A stretch of DNA of 64,000 nt from Prorocentrum cordatum (GCA_963575745.1 CAUYUJ010007458.1:124001-188000); one strand, 5' to 3'. Shown: positions 19,782 through 30,349, counted from the stretch's first letter. Translations and numbers: made by a program. Notes: generated by a model not told the origin, from the letters alone.

Positions 19782-21464
19782 TCACCGATGGAGGGGCACG
19801 GGCACGACCGCCTCCGCCTTCGGCGCGGACGGATTCTTGCCCTGCTTCAAGAGGCGCAGTGACCTCTTCTTCCATTCGCCGACGGTGCGAGCCGCACACC
19901 TCTCAGCTAGGTCTTTGACCTGCTGCTGGGCGTGCACTCCGCACGCCGAGCACCACAAGACAGGCCCATTGGCCCAAAGGCGGTGGGTGGTGTGAGCTTT
20001 CTGGAAGACCACAGGGACCCCAGGGCACGGCAGCGGAACCAGCCGAGAGCGCGCAACCCGCCCGATCCCACAGACACAGCATCCCCACCCACCTGGAACC
20101 TGTGATATTTTGCGACCCTTATCATCTGGAACTATTCCAAGCAGGGGGGCCTCTGAACTAACATGGGCCCGCTGCCTACGCTCCTTGATGGCCTCAACGT
20201 CAGGGTACCCTAACTTGTGCACATGCTTCAACACCTCAGTCAGGAACCTGGCCAACAAGGTAACTTGATCATGATGAAACCTTATCCTGTCACGGACGTG
20301 GAAATTCATCGGGTGCGCCTTGGCACCCTTCTTGGCCCACTCGTCGGCGAGCCTGTTCCCATGGAAAAAATGAGGCGGTACTCCATGGTTGAATGCCGCA
20401 CGCCGCGACTGGTGCGCGGCAATCTTGACTACCTGGACGTTCTCTCTCCCGACATCGACGACTCTCCTCCAGATCTGCCTCCAGAGCTCCGCATACGCCT
20501 TGTTTGGGTGGGTAGCGCCTGCCTCCCCAGCCTCCCACCCGTCGACGACCATCTGACAGCCCGTGCAAATCGTGATCGTAGGGCCCATGAACGACAGGGC
20601 CATAAAAAAAAGCGAAAAGCTCTGCACTAGGAACGTCCTGCACTGGAAGCGGTGACGGGCCGTACGCAATGGCCTCCACCTCCAGCATAGAGGAAACAGA
20701 TATGCTGCCCATCCTGCTCTGGCCAACCATCGGTAGTCATTGTCGTATCCAGAACCATCAACACAAACAAATGGCCCCAGGGTTCCATCACGGTGAGGAG
20801 GATGGGCCCACTTAAATTCAGCTCCGTGCAAAATCTTCGGGATGGACTCGCGGTCACTGGGCACCAAAGCTCGCGTCCATCTAATATCTGCCTGGGCGTT
20901 GATCCCTTGCTGCAGCAGGCGTCCCCCTGGGTCGAGATCACGCCGTAAAAACCAGGAGCCATCGCAGCCCCATAACCTGTTGTGCACAGACCCTTCTCGG
21001 GCCTTGCACCATCTGCAAAGCGGGTCCAAGCTGTAGCGCTGCTTGAACAAGTCTTTCTGCGTCCAGAGGCCTCCAGAAACCTGAGCGATAAGAAGGCTGA
21101 TCCCAAGATGGTCCCCTCTCTTTCTCTGCTCGGCAATAACACCTCTGATCGGTTCCAGGAAAGGCTCCCAAGACAGGTCGTAAAACTCGCTAACCTTCTT
21201 TAAACTGAGCTGCTCCGTGGTGTCGTCTACGAGTGCCTTGATCGTTCGAGGACCCAACTCGCGCAAGTCCAGGCGAAGCCCCGACGAAGTAACCCAACTG
21301 CACCAGGAGGTCCCAGTCCAGCCCAGCCTACTCAAAGTCTGTACCACCGCTCCAGCGGGGCCAATGACTCCACTCCAGCCTCTAGCAGCTTCTTTCTTGG
21401 CCTTGTCAAAGGCCGTCTGCATCTGCGCCTCCGATGACCACTGCAAAAAATAGCCTTGCACCAC
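19782..21464 (-). CDS. LINE A C-terminal part: C2HC, RNase H, zinc cluster
   Basis: A 560-residue frame that follows the RT after a -1 shift. It contains LCRWCKAREGSVHNRLWGC (C-x2-C-x7-H-x4-C, the knuckle seen after LINE RTs), then an RNase H domain: VCVDGSGYD (first Asp), a broken middle, ICTGCQMVVDGWEAG and HGNRLADEWAK (last Asp). The segment with PSAELFAFF, the catalytic Glu, is in another frame at about 20690-20610, so two compensating frameshifts interrupt the domain. The C-terminal end has GWGCCVCGIG then a His-rich run and WCSACGVHAQQQVKDL, a cysteine cluster also seen at the end of LINE B. RNase H would remove the RNA template. Confidence 0.75.
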   Translation of the reverse strand: MVQGYFLQWSSEAQMQTAFDKAKKEAARGWSGVIGPAGAVVQTLSRLGWTGTSWCSWVTSSGLRLDLRELGPRTIKALVDDTTEQLSLKKVSEFYDLSWEPFLEPIRGVIAEQRKRGDHLGISLLIAQVSGGLWTQKDLFKQRYSLDPLCRWCKAREGSVHNRLWGCDGSWFLRRDLDPGGRLLQQGINAQADIRWTRALVPSDRESIPKILHGAEFKWAHPPHRDGTLGPFVCVDGSGYDNDYRWLARAGWAAYLFPLCWRWRPLRTARHRFQCRTFLVQSFSLFFMALSFMGPTITICTGCQMVVDGWEAGEAGATHPNKAYAELWRQIWRRVVDVGRENVQVVKIAAHQSRRAAFNHGVPPHFFHGNRLADEWAKKGAKAHPMNFHVRDRIRFHHDQVTLLARFLTEVLKHVHKLGYPDVEAIKERRQRAHVSSEAPLLGIVPDDKGRKISQVPGGWGCCVCGIGRVARSRLVPLPCPGVPVVFQKAHTTHRLWANGPVLWCSACGVHAQQQVKDLAERCAARTVGEWKKRSLRLLKQGKNPSAPKAEAVVPVPLHR

Positions 21465-22731
21465 ATCATGAGCGGCAAGGCGTTCGCCAGGAACGACGGG
21501 TCAACCTGCGGCACCTCTGCCAACAAAAACTGCACTGCCCTGCACCTTCCTTGGGCTGGGCCAAAAAGGGCAGCTGCCGTCGTGGCACGCTGCTTCTGGA
21601 GGGCGGTGTTGGACATCCCCACCACCCCCACCCCATACATCGCAGCTGGCGTTCCCCCACCTCTGAAGACCTGCTGAATCGGTTTCTTCGAGAATCGGAA
21701 CGCTCGATATCGTCGCACTCTGCCTCGCACGATGGTGATTCGTTTATTCGTCACCTGCCTGCCCTTGTTGAAGGCCAACTTAAAGTCTACGCCCAAGTTC
21801 TTGGCCGCGGGCACATACTTGAAACTGAACTCTCTCAAACTATGCTGCAGAGATCTGCCCACTTTGATGTCAGATGCCACCAGAATGCATTTCTCCCTGG
21901 AAACCTTCATCTCCAAGGCCTCCAAACCCCGACAAAACTGCCACGTTCCCGACACCAGTGCGTTCTTCACGAATGGCTCGGACCCCAACGCTTGAATGGT
22001 GGAATCGTCGACCACGAGCGCCAACCCAAGACGGGGCCATCTAGCCATAAACTCGTCGCACACATCTTTAAGCACTATCTTCAACAGCGTCGTCGCGAAC
22101 GAGCACCCCGCGACTATGCTGCTGTTGACTGTGAAAGGGAGGGACAGGGCCTCGCCAACCTTAATGCTGCGAGGCCCACCGTAAACTAAGAGGAGCACTC
22201 GAATGCGCCTGATGCTAAATCCATGCCGATGACACGAACGAAGCAAGAGCAAGTGCGTCACTCTCTCGTACGCCTTCTCAAGATCAATCAGCGTGCAGGC
22301 ACTCAAAAACTTGCTGGCGATAGCCGCCTCGTTGTTAATCGCTTGCCTCCATACCGCCATCTCACAGCTCCGCCCCTTCCCCCCGTACATGTACTCCTTG
22401 TGGTTCGCCTCCTCCCATCTCTCCGCCTCCCTATGACGCAATCTCCCAAGAACACGAACAGGTGTGGGCAAAATACCAATTGGTCGCCGCCCACCTTCTG
22501 GTTTCTGGAGGAAAGGGAGGATGAGCAGCGTGATCTGCTCAGGAAGACAAACGAACTTCTCCCACATGTGCAGCAGGGGTCCGAATGCTCGAAGCCCGTC
22601 GTCACACAGGGACTTCAAAAGTGATGGCGGCCACCTGCAGGCCCCCACCGCCGTACGACTCTTAAACTTTCCAAGAACTCGGCGTAATTCCTGAGGCTCA
22701 GGTGGCTCTGGAGGGTCATCCATGGGTAACG
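21455..22731 (-). CDS. LINE A reverse transcriptase
   Basis: The polymerase that copies element RNA at the nicked target. In frame with the endonuclease after the TAG, it shows LPFLQKPEGGRRPIGILPTP (finger motifs), LIDLEKAYERV (motif A with the catalytic Asp), VAGCSFATTL (motif B), LALVVDDSTIQALG (motif C, VDD variant) and then KVSREKCILVAS and KNLGVDFKLAF (motifs D/E). The thumb follows with GGGTPAAMYGVGVVGMS. All polymerase Asp residues are present. The open frame continues to 21332, but from about 21460 the homologous reading is in the -1 frame, so the last 40 codons are shadow. Confidence 0.85.
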
Positions 22732-22732
22732 A

Positions 22733-24260
22733 CTACAGAAAATTGGCCTCTGGCTCCTTCAGGTCACCGTACCTCCAAATACCCTTCCATTCACTTTCGA
22801 GAGCCTCGATCTGGTCCATCGCTCCTCCTGGGGTTCCGTCAGGGCCTGGCTCATCTGGGATCCACTCGTTCGGGACCTTCACCCACCTGTGAGCCATACT
22901 CCCCCCGTTAGACACCGCCTCAGAAGCCCAAGATCTCCACCCCTTTTGACGCTGCCTGACCCAAGACGCCTCCCCAGACTGGATCAGCTTGCTCAAATCA
23001 ACCAAGGCGTCCCTGATCGAGGCCGCCCCATAGCCCCTGAAACTAAAATGACAAGCACGCCACTCCCGCCAGCCTGAAGAGTGCCAGAGCAGCTCGGGAG
23101 CCTTCTGAAGCTTTCGGTTGATTTCACATACCTGCATGTCGTCATCGACGTACCCCTTACGCTTGAGGTGCCCCAACTCTTCAAGGCGCGTGTGGAACCT
23201 TCGCATCGCCCTAGACACTGGAGACCCAAGGGGATGTGGCCCGCCAACCTTGACAATGGCTGGTTTATACACGAACTTAAACTTGTCGCCTCTGCCGAAA
23301 AGGTTCCCCTTGGAGCCCGACAGCTCCAGCTGGTACATCTCCGCGAGCTCTAGCTCGGCTGCCTGACAAAATGATGCATAAGCCTGCGAGACCTGAGCTT
23401 GCGTGACTGCTGGTTCACGGACCAGCTGCTCAACCTGAATCTGAATGCCTTCCCACCAAACTGGTGGGGCTGGCGCTGGGCCGATCGGAAGATCAGGAAA
23501 CCTCTTGGGCGCCCACAAACATCTGATCTGACCCAGGTGAGTACTAGTCCTGATCGACATTCTGATGGGGTAGTGGGTGGACAATTCAGACCCTTCCAAT
23601 CGATCGCAGCGCCAAACACAGGGCACTAAGCTCGCCGACACAATGAAGAAGTCTATCTCGCGCCAATCCTTGCCCACTCTGCACGTAGGCTTGCCAGTCA
23701 GAATTATGACCCCGTCGATTTTCTCAAGTAAACCAGTGCCTCCCACTTCAGATTCCAGAGCGTTGAAGTCGCCGCCAATGACGAACGGCTTTCCCATGGA
23801 GAACAGAAACTCCCCAACCTGGAAAAGAACGCGGCGGCCCTCGGCACCTACACCGTCCCCGCTCGGGAGGTAAACACTGGCAGCGTACAAACCTCCCGCG
23901 ACGCAGCCTCCGACCCAAGCCACGACGGCCCTGGAATGAGGTCGAGGCTCCAAGGGATTGCTGCCCATGCCTACCCCCTTGCGGACGGCCAAACCAACCC
24001 CTGCTGAAAAACCTTCAGACTGGGTCACATCACAGGTTCCAAAACGAACATTCCAACCTACCTTGGCCAAGGTGTTCGACGCCTGAGCGGCATCGCCCAC
24101 CTTGACCTTCGTCTCTTGAAGGAAACAAACTTTCGACTGACATTCGGCCTCTAGAAAAGACTGGCACCGTGGCCAGCTTGTGACATTAGCTGAGACAAAC
24201 TCCCAACTCAGGCCGTCAGGAGCCGCACGAGCGTGTCGGTGACCTGCTGCGGTTGCCCCT
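22733..24260 (-). CDS. LINE A endonuclease (APE type) and linker
   Basis: The endonuclease that nicks target DNA to prime reverse transcription. The frame shows ANVTSW (start of the fold), FLQETKV (the catalytic Glu), a LYAASVYLP strand, GGDFNALES (the Asp-x-Asn of the active site), REIDFFIVS and STHYPIRM (the terminal Ser-x-His). All the expected catalytic residues appear intact. A linker of about 250 residues leads towards the RT. The frame is also open upstream to 25573, but that part overlaps ORF1 out of frame and is a shadow. It stops at a TAG at 22733-22735. The same frame continues straight into the RT only 9 bases before the next Met, so the TAG is probably a single point mutation. 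Confidence 0.8.
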
Positions 24261-25451
24261 CTTGCCAGCCTCCTCTCTCTCCTTCTCCATCTGCTCTTTG
24301 ACTTTGTCCAGCACGGATGTGACGCACTGCTGCGCCCGTTCGTCTCCATGGAACTCCAAACGTAGCCCATCTCCCACTCGGGCGAGGGCATTGTCAGCTC
24401 CCTCCATGTGCTCATCCTGCTGGTCCTCGTCGATCTCGATGTCCGTTGCGTGTCCTCCACTGCCTCGGCCGCGAGCAACATCAGCACGAGCTGCACGACG
24501 ACCCCCAGCACTGGCGGCGTTCTCCACTTCGCCTCGTTTCTCCCTCTTCGCCCTCGGCTGGCCGCCCCCAGCGGGGCCTGGGCCGCCTGGGGCTGTGCCG
24601 CCTGCGGCGGGGGCGGCAGCCGCGGCTGACGGCTCCTTCGCCTCCGCCGCTGCCACCGCCGCCTCCAAGGTCTCGCGCATCGTGTCGAAGGCCTTGCGCA
24701 AACCCTCGCCCGCCTCCCCCTCGGGGAGTGCACCGACGAAGGCGTCGAGCGCCTGCTGCAGGGGCTGGGCGAGAGACACAGGCGGCGCCGCCTTCGCCTC
24801 GCCCGCACCGCCCTGCGCGCCCAGCGAGAGCCCGCGGGCCTTCGCGTCCTCGAGCTGCTGCTGGACGGTGTCCAGCTCCTCCTGCGCCACGATGGCGGCC
24901 TTGACCGCCTCCTCTGCCTTCGACTGCATGCGCGCCACCTTCTGCTTGAGGTGTACCATCTGCTGGCTGTACTTCCCAATGAGCGCGTTGATCTGCGCTG
25001 CCTCCGCCTTGGCCCCCGAGAGGCCATAGTTCTGGAGCGCGCGCTGGTGCATGAGTGAATCCCTCTGGTGGCGTGGGATGGACTGCGAGGCAAGCGCGAA
25101 CTGCTCCTCCGAGAGGTTGAGCCACAAAGACTTCTCCTCGGACGTAAGCTCACGCTTGGGAGGTGGAGACGCCTTGCCTCCTCCCCCCCCTCCTCCACCA
25201 CCACCGCCGCCTTTTCCCTTGAAGCCGTTCTCCTTGCCGCCGCCGCCGCCAGGGATGAAGGCGCCACCGCCCTTACCCCCTTTGCCGCCGCCGCCAAACC
25301 CGCCCATGCCCCACCACGGGTTCCCCCAGGAAAACTGGACCTGCGGGATGGGGCCTTGGGGGTTGCGACCGTTGCACCCTGCCTGCTTGCACGTGCCGCG
25401 GTGCCCGAAGTTGTGGAAGCCACAGGTCCCGCACGTCCACGCCGGCGCCAT
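24216..25451 (-). CDS. LINE A ORF1: zinc-finger/coiled-coil protein
   Basis: A 411-residue frame starting MAPAWTCGTCGFHNFGHRGT, a RanBP2-like C-x2-C-x9-C-x4-C cluster headed by the typical Trp. This is followed by a Gly/Lys-rich stretch (residues about 45-100) and a conserved-looking helical part (SEEKSLWLNLSEEQFALASQ). A coiled coil follows at about residues 150-210 (QKVARMQSKAEEAVKAA, EELDTVQQQLEDAKA), then an Ala/Gly/Pro-rich low-complexity part and a charged tail with NRSRSPTR. The probable role is RNA binding in the retrotransposition particle, inferred from position and domains. The frame ends 24216, just where the endonuclease begins in the next frame (+1 relative). Confidence 0.8.
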   Translation of the reverse strand: MAPAWTCGTCGFHNFGHRGTCKQAGCNGRNPQGPIPQVQFSWGNPWWGMGGFGGGGKGGKGGGAFIPGGGGGKENGFKGKGGGGGGGGGGGGKASPPPKRELTSEEKSLWLNLSEEQFALASQSIPRHQRDSLMHQRALQNYGLSGAKAEAAQINALIGKYSQQMVHLKQKVARMQSKAEEAVKAAIVAQEELDTVQQQLEDAKARGLSLGAQGGAGEAKAAPPVSLAQPLQQALDAFVGALPEGEAGEGLRKAFDTMRETLEAAVAAAEAKEPSAAAAAPAAGGTAPGGPGPAGGGQPRAKREKRGEVENAASAGGRRAARADVARGRGSGGHATDIEIDEDQQDEHMEGADNALARVGDGLRLEFHGDERAQQCVTSVLDKVKEQMEKEREEAGKRGNRSRSPTRSCGS

Positions 25452-25454
25452 GGC

Positions 25455-26200
25455 CGCGTCTCTGCACGAAGGGACCTCGCTCGCAAGTCACGGCGGCTCG
25501 GGCAGCTCGCCGTGGGTTCGAAAAGAAAAGCCTCGGCCTCCAGCCGGCCTCGAGAATGGCCACGGAATGCCAAGGCTAATCGCTGATTCTCGGGCGTCTA
25601 TAGCCCTTCAACGGTTTACACTCCTCCTCCTCCTCCTCCTCCTCCTCCTCCTCCACCTCCACCTCCTCCTCCTCCACCTCCACCTCCTCCTCCTCCTCCT
25701 CCTCCCTCGAGCCCTTAAGCCGCATCGGCCCGAACGTTTTGTTCACGGCCGATTTCGCCACCTTCACGTGGTGCTTAAGGGGATCCAGTCACCCGTGCCA
25801 GCGCACGGCGATTCTTCCCGTGTCCAGTTTCGCGCGGGAAGTCTAGGGCGAACTCACAGGAGCTACGGTGAACGAAAGTCCAGGGCCCCTCCAGACAGTC
25901 ATGGGCAGAGGTGGCTCCAGGTCCTGGAGCAGAGGCAATAGCACGGATGGCAAAGGAGGTCGATGTAGCGGCCAGCCGAAGCCGATCGGCGCGTCGTGGC
26001 CCTAGTCCAAATGCAGCGGTTGTGGCAGATGCGAGCACAACACAAACTTACTTGAGAGAACCCCCCCAAGGAAAAACACGATTCGTGCTGAACTCCGTGT
26101 TGGCTTTGTTCATCCCCAGATGTTCCCAGACGGCGGCGGCGGGAAACGTGACGCTACGGCTCCCCCCTCCCCCCCCCCGTTCCGCCCGTTATGGCCCAGG
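25455..26200. other. LINE A 5' flank; (TCC)n/(CCA)n at 25619-25711, no gene
   Basis: A pyrimidine-strand TCC/CCACCT microsatellite lies at 25619-25711, just upstream of LINE A ORF1. The rest up to 26200 shows no gene. Confidence 0.6.
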
Positions 26201-26414
26201 AATATTGAAAGGCGGTCATACAGCTACCCTTCTCTTCATCGGAGCGGGGCGCACTGAGACCACGAGCAACTCAAAATCGGTCCCCAAATCCTCCCCGGGG
26301 GCCAGACGCGTAAACTTGCCACGCTGCGTCCGAGCGTGTCGACGGGGGGCCCACCGAAGGCACAAGGCCCTCGTCGCAGGCGGCCCCCCTCTGACCTCGG
26401 CCCCCTCCCCGTGC

Positions 26415-26632
26415 CTTCCCGCGCTCCTCCGCAAGCCCTCCTCCCACGACTCCCGCGGCGCAGGAGCGCGGGGCCCGCCTCGGCCTCGTGAGCCTGCCCC
26501 TCGCACGCCTCGGGTTCCGGGGCGCCCTCGCGCGCGTCCCGCGGGTCCGCGCTGCAGAGCTGCCTCGCGTGCGGCGTCGGGCGGGCGCCCAGGCCGTCCC
26601 AACCCTCGCCGGCAACTTCGTGCTCCTCCACA
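26415..26632 (-). CDS. Exon-like island, minus strand
   Basis: The minus strand reads EHEVAGEGWDGLGARPTPHA, then RQLCSADPRDAREGAPEPE, then Glu/Ala-rich sequence, with strong G/C bias in third positions over about 70 codons. The other two minus frames are Arg/Gly/Pro-rich shadows. Exact splice sites are unclear, and no family is recognised. It could be part of the inferred helicase gene between the 31.3 and 5.7 kb exons. Confidence 0.25.
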
Positions 26633-27019
26633 CCTTGCTCTCATCGTTTTTCCCTTCCTCGTAGCGCCCCTCTTTCCCTGCAGTCTCCGCTTCCTCCCCC
26701 CGAACAGCGGTGGCGGGGAGGGGGACCGAAGCAGTGCTCTCGGCGCGGCGATAGTGCAAGCAGCAACTGAACAGGCCTGACAGTAGCAGTTCGTTGTTCG
26801 CGAGCTCGAACACGCAAAACACTATGCGTTCACGGGCAAGCTCGTCTGAGACAAACAACGAAGAGTCAGAGAGGATAAATGGGCAAGGATGCTGCTCACC
26901 CGAACATGGAAAAGACGCTTACCAACATTTGCCGAGTTACTCCGCAGCCAGGAAGACGGATATCTGCAGGAACAGATTATGATGTTCATGTTTGTCTTCA
27001 TGCATTGGGGCACGATCTA

Positions 27020-27320
27020 AAGTACATCCACAATTAAATCTCGGAGTATGGGGCCTGGGCATGGCTATTGATATCCAGTAAGCGAATATGCGGTAACACC
27101 TGTAAGCAAAGAAGGCTGCACGTAACAAAATACCGTCGGCATCGTCGTCGTCGCCGTCGCCATTCAGGGTCGACGGCACCGGCCGTGAGGCCTCCGCAAA
27201 TCTCATGCTATGTTTGTAGCAGCGGGCGCAGCCGACACTCTGCTGGAGGGGATGGGCGGCGGGCGGCGCAACAAAGCGGGCGACGGGAGCGTTGGGAATG
27301 ACTCCCCCCCGCGGCCGTCC
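27020..27320. repeat. Dispersed ~300-bp repeat C, copy 1
   Basis: Blocks such as GGAGTATGGGGCCTGGGCAT, GATATCCAGTAAGC, CTGCTGGAGGGGATGGGC, GGGAGCGTTGGGAATGAC correspond in order to 30350-30680 (GGATCATGGGGACCTCGACA, GATATCAAGTAACC, CTGTTGGAACGGATGGGC, GGGAGCGATAGGCG). Divergence is high, so they are old copies. It contains the CAGGGTCGACGGCACCGGCC block at 27166. Confidence 0.5.
27158..27210. repeat. Dispersed CAGGGTCGGCGGCACCGGCC block, copy 2
   Basis: CGTCGTCGTCGCCGTCGCCA leads into CAGGGTCGACGGCACCGGCC and GAGGCCTCCGCAAAT, matching 10925-10985 and 55462-55512. Confidence 0.6.
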
Positions 27321-27329
27321 GAGCGCGGG

Positions 27330-28500
27330 GCCTCCGCGCACAAACGGGCGTCAGCACGCTGGTTAACACGCAATCAGCGCCCTGGGAGGCCTGCCCGACG
27401 CGCCAAGGCTGATAATGCGAAAGGGGCGCGTTCACATGTTTCGGTAAGCCCCGTCGATGACGGGCTTCACTCCGCCCCAAAGCATATTGCCCCCCGCGGC
27501 AACAACCGCAACAACGTTTCACGGCGCCCGGGGAAAGAGTGGAATTACCACCGGCATTGTCCGTGGAACTAGCCAAAGCCGGTTAACATGCGCCCGCCTG
27601 TATAACGTGCTATCGCGCCGCACCAGCCCTCAAGAACGCTCTGCACACAATGACCAGACGTCCGGCCTCACTGCCAGGACGCCAGTCACACATGTTTTGT
27701 ATATAAGAAAGGGGGGGCATCAACCGAAAACGTAATAACTCTGAAGGGCCCTTCTTTCCAGGCGATCGTTAAGTAATTTGGTAACAAATCCCAGGGAAAT
27801 TTGATTATCGACCTCCTCCTCCCTCCCCCCTCCTCCTCCTCCGTCTCCTCCTCCTGTTCCTCCTCTTCCTCTTCCTCCTCCTCACCCTTCCCTCATTTAC
27901 CTCCCCCCTTACTGCTCGACCTACATATCATTCGTGGTTGTAGAGAACTCCATATGATAGGATAGGGTCATTTCACTCGATGGCGCAGAAGCATGGGGCT
28001 CCCGTTATTATAATTCCCCAGAATGGATACCCCTTTTCGCCCACTTGGTTGCCGCCCACATCGCGGTAATCACCATCATCGCGCGAAGAGGGGGGTCTTA
28101 TGGATTATGTGCTGGTCGATGTCGATTATCGCGTCTCGTGGAAAAGTACGAAAGTCAGAAATTAACTTTTCGACCCAGTAATTTAACCGTTGATTTATTC
28201 GGCGAAGGGGAGGGGGAGCCCTGGCGCGCTCACGGTTGTCGCGTTGCCACTTGTCGGTCGTTTCGTCGACGGTCGCGTCCGATCTTCAACCGACGCGACG
28301 TCGTCGCGGGGCTCCGCCTTTCGCCGCACTCACCCGAAATCGACACAGATGACGCGACCGACCGCAGCCCCCTGCAACGAGGGCGGTTCCCTGACCCGCT
28401 CCACGTCTCACCGGCGCAAGAGATCTCGTCGCGCGTACCGCGCCACCGTTGGCCTGCACGAGGCGTTGCTGCAGCTCCCGCTTATCGCGATGCCCAGAGT
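27330..28500. other. No gene recognised; TCC-rich tract 27808-27905
   Basis: Mixed sequence without a recognisable frame. A pyrimidine-rich (TCC/CTTCCT) stretch occupies about 100 bases. Confidence 0.4.
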
Positions 28501-28517
28501 GTTCCCGGAAAAATCAT

Positions 28518-29290
28518 TCACGCTGCGCCCCCCCAGCTCTCGTGGTCTGGCTGCTCAGCCCTCGCCTCGACGGTTCGGGCCGCTGCGAGCGCCTCGCGGC
28601 TCGCATGGCACTTCGCGTGAGGGACTTGTCCCAAGGCACCTCGTGCCTCCGCGGCTACTCGAGCGCAGCTTGACCCGGCCATTCCGGCGAGCATCCCCAT
28701 CTCGTGTCGCGCGCCTGCTATCTGCTTCTCGGCCTTCTCCGCCGTCGCCATGATCTGTTGTGCAATGCGCAGAACAGACGCACCTACAGCAGCTCTCTCG
28801 GTTCGGGCATTCCGCGGCGCCTCCTGAACCTCGGCGTCGACCGTCGCGCCAGTCGCCCGCGACGACTTGAGCTCCAGTGCGGCCCCCTGTCGAGCGACGG
28901 CCTGCGATTCGGCGGCCCTCCCAGATCGCGGGCCCGGCCTCCTCCGCGGCGTTTCCCGTTGAGATCCCGGGCGCGCCTCTCGATCGCAACCGACGCCTCC
29001 GCCTTGCTGGCCACGCTCCCTCAGCTCTGCCAGCGCCTTCGAAGACTGCTCCGAGAACACCGCCCGCTGCCTCGTCTCCATGCCCCAGAAAGCCCGCGCA
29101 TGTTCGGCGCAGTCTGCTTCCGCCTGCAGGCGCGCGGCAGCTCGCAGCTGTGAGTCGGCCAGTGCGAGTTTCCCCAGCGCGCGCGCCAAATCTATGTCTC
29201 TCTCGGCGATCCCCGCCCCGTGCTTCCGCTCCTCCGCCTCTTCCCACTCCCACCCATGATGCGCCGAGCAGTCGCGGGCAGCAAGTGGGG
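28518..29290 (-). CDS. Unidentified Ala/Glu/Arg-rich coiled-coil-like frame
   Basis: A minus-strand frame of about 255 codons with a coiled-coil-like character: WEWEEAEERKHGAGIAERDI, LARALGKLALADSQLRAAA, EQSSKALAELRERGQQ, then TGATVDAEVQEAPRNARTE and RIAQQIMATAEKAEKQIAGA. Residues D/E/K/R and A alternate as expected of long helices, unlike the repeat-born frames nearby. The frame is also open up to 29609, but that N-terminal part spans an AT/GT microsatellite and is not credible. No start or splice site is certain. It could be one large exon, a retrogene or a decayed gene. No function can be named. Confidence 0.4.
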
Positions 29291-29536
29291 GGGCAGCAAT
29301 TTCAGACCGCTTCCCTGTCGGGTCGAGGGACAGCCGCGGCCGATTGCACGCCGATCCTCTCAGATCCCCCACCTCTGCCCCGTTCGGCATACAGTTAACC
29401 CGCGTAGTAAGGATGCTCGGTGAGGACGCAACGGCCTTGGAAGGCCATGTCGTCACCATGCCAGCGGGTCGCGGCCAGCGACACTGGCCAGGGATGGACC
29501 GAGGAGGCACCTTGCTATGCGGGCTGGCTGTGATAT

Positions 29537-29625
29537 TTTGTATATATATGGATATATATATATATACATATATATATATATCCATATGTGTGTGTGTGTG
29601 TGTGTTCATTCATTCATTCCTGAAA
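29537..29625. repeat. (TA)n/(GT)n/(CATT)n microsatellite
   Basis: TATATATGGATATATA-type sequence with a self-complementary centre, then (GT)11 and (CATT)3. Confidence 0.9.
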
Positions 29626-29639
29626 TGACGCTTCGGCTG

Positions 29640-30345
29640 GGCCGCTCGCCGTAGCGGTGGGGTGTCGAAGGGGGGGGGGCTCGGCAGCATAACCACCGTA
29701 AGTCGTTTGTTGGCCCAACAAATGCTCGGTGGCATGCCAAATGGCTGACATCTCCCCGCAATAACTACAGAGAAAACGCGGCGTCGACTTAACTGACCCG
29801 TCAACCTCCGACGAAACGGACATTGCGCCGCCTGGGAAACAACAACCGGAATTAACCGCGTAAGCCTGGTCAATCGATGCGGAGAATGGGGTCCGTGGGA
29901 ATCCACGACTGCCGTGCCACTCCGTGTCCGCTTCCTCCGCGGGATCGCCCTCCCGCGGCGTGTTTCGGCAGCCCGCGCTACTGCTCGATGGCGAGCCTGC
30001 ACGGCCACAGGAATCTGGCCTGCTGACATTATGCGGAGGACCCTCGGCTACGCCAATGACGCAGTCACTAGACGCGCCGCGAAGTTCACTTCACTCTGTT
30101 CGTGCTCGCCTTATCAACGTAAGGGGGGAAACGGGCCCTGTATCCCTTCCTCCGATTGTGATCTTATTCGGGTCCGTCATCATTCCGTACTTGTTTGGTC
30201 CCAACACCTCCGAGGCTTAGGACACAGTCGCGAGACCTCGTAGTGATTATTTCGACTGATAACCAAAACCAGACTTAAACACATACTTACGATGTCCATG
30301 GAAGAAAGAGGTGTCTGATGCTCATGTTGCTTGTATTGCACACGG
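29640..30345. other. No gene recognised
   Basis: Short open frames only; no motif or array seen. Confidence 0.4.
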
Positions 30346-30349
30346 ATGT

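Larger units (their letters stand above)
19782..25451 (-). mobile_element. LINE A: non-LTR retrotransposon, nearly full length
   Basis: On the minus strand the order is: ORF1 with an N-terminal zinc finger and coiled coil (25451-24216), APE-type endonuclease (about 24240-23540), linker, reverse transcriptase (about 22600-21460), C2HC knuckle, RNase H (about 20770-20300) and a C-terminal cysteine cluster (about 20090-19900). Domains after ORF1 are continuous apart from one in-frame TAG, one frameshift near 21460 and two compensating frameshifts inside RNase H. The architecture is that of RNase H-bearing LINEs. The 3' end after 19782 is not defined, and no target-site duplication could be recognised. 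Being on the same strand as the inferred helicase gene, it would sit in an intron in sense orientation. Confidence 0.85.

Noticed and set aside
20627-21142. 171-codon minus frame in LINE A as a separate gene
   Set aside because: Mostly an out-of-frame shadow of the RNase H region; only its neighbour frame contributes a short RNase H segment through compensating frameshifts.
24260-25573. N-terminal 440 residues of the 946-codon minus-strand frame as part of the LINE endonuclease
   Set aside because: This part is Ser/Arg-rich, overlaps ORF1 in another frame, and the APE motifs begin only near 24240. It is a shadow of ORF1.
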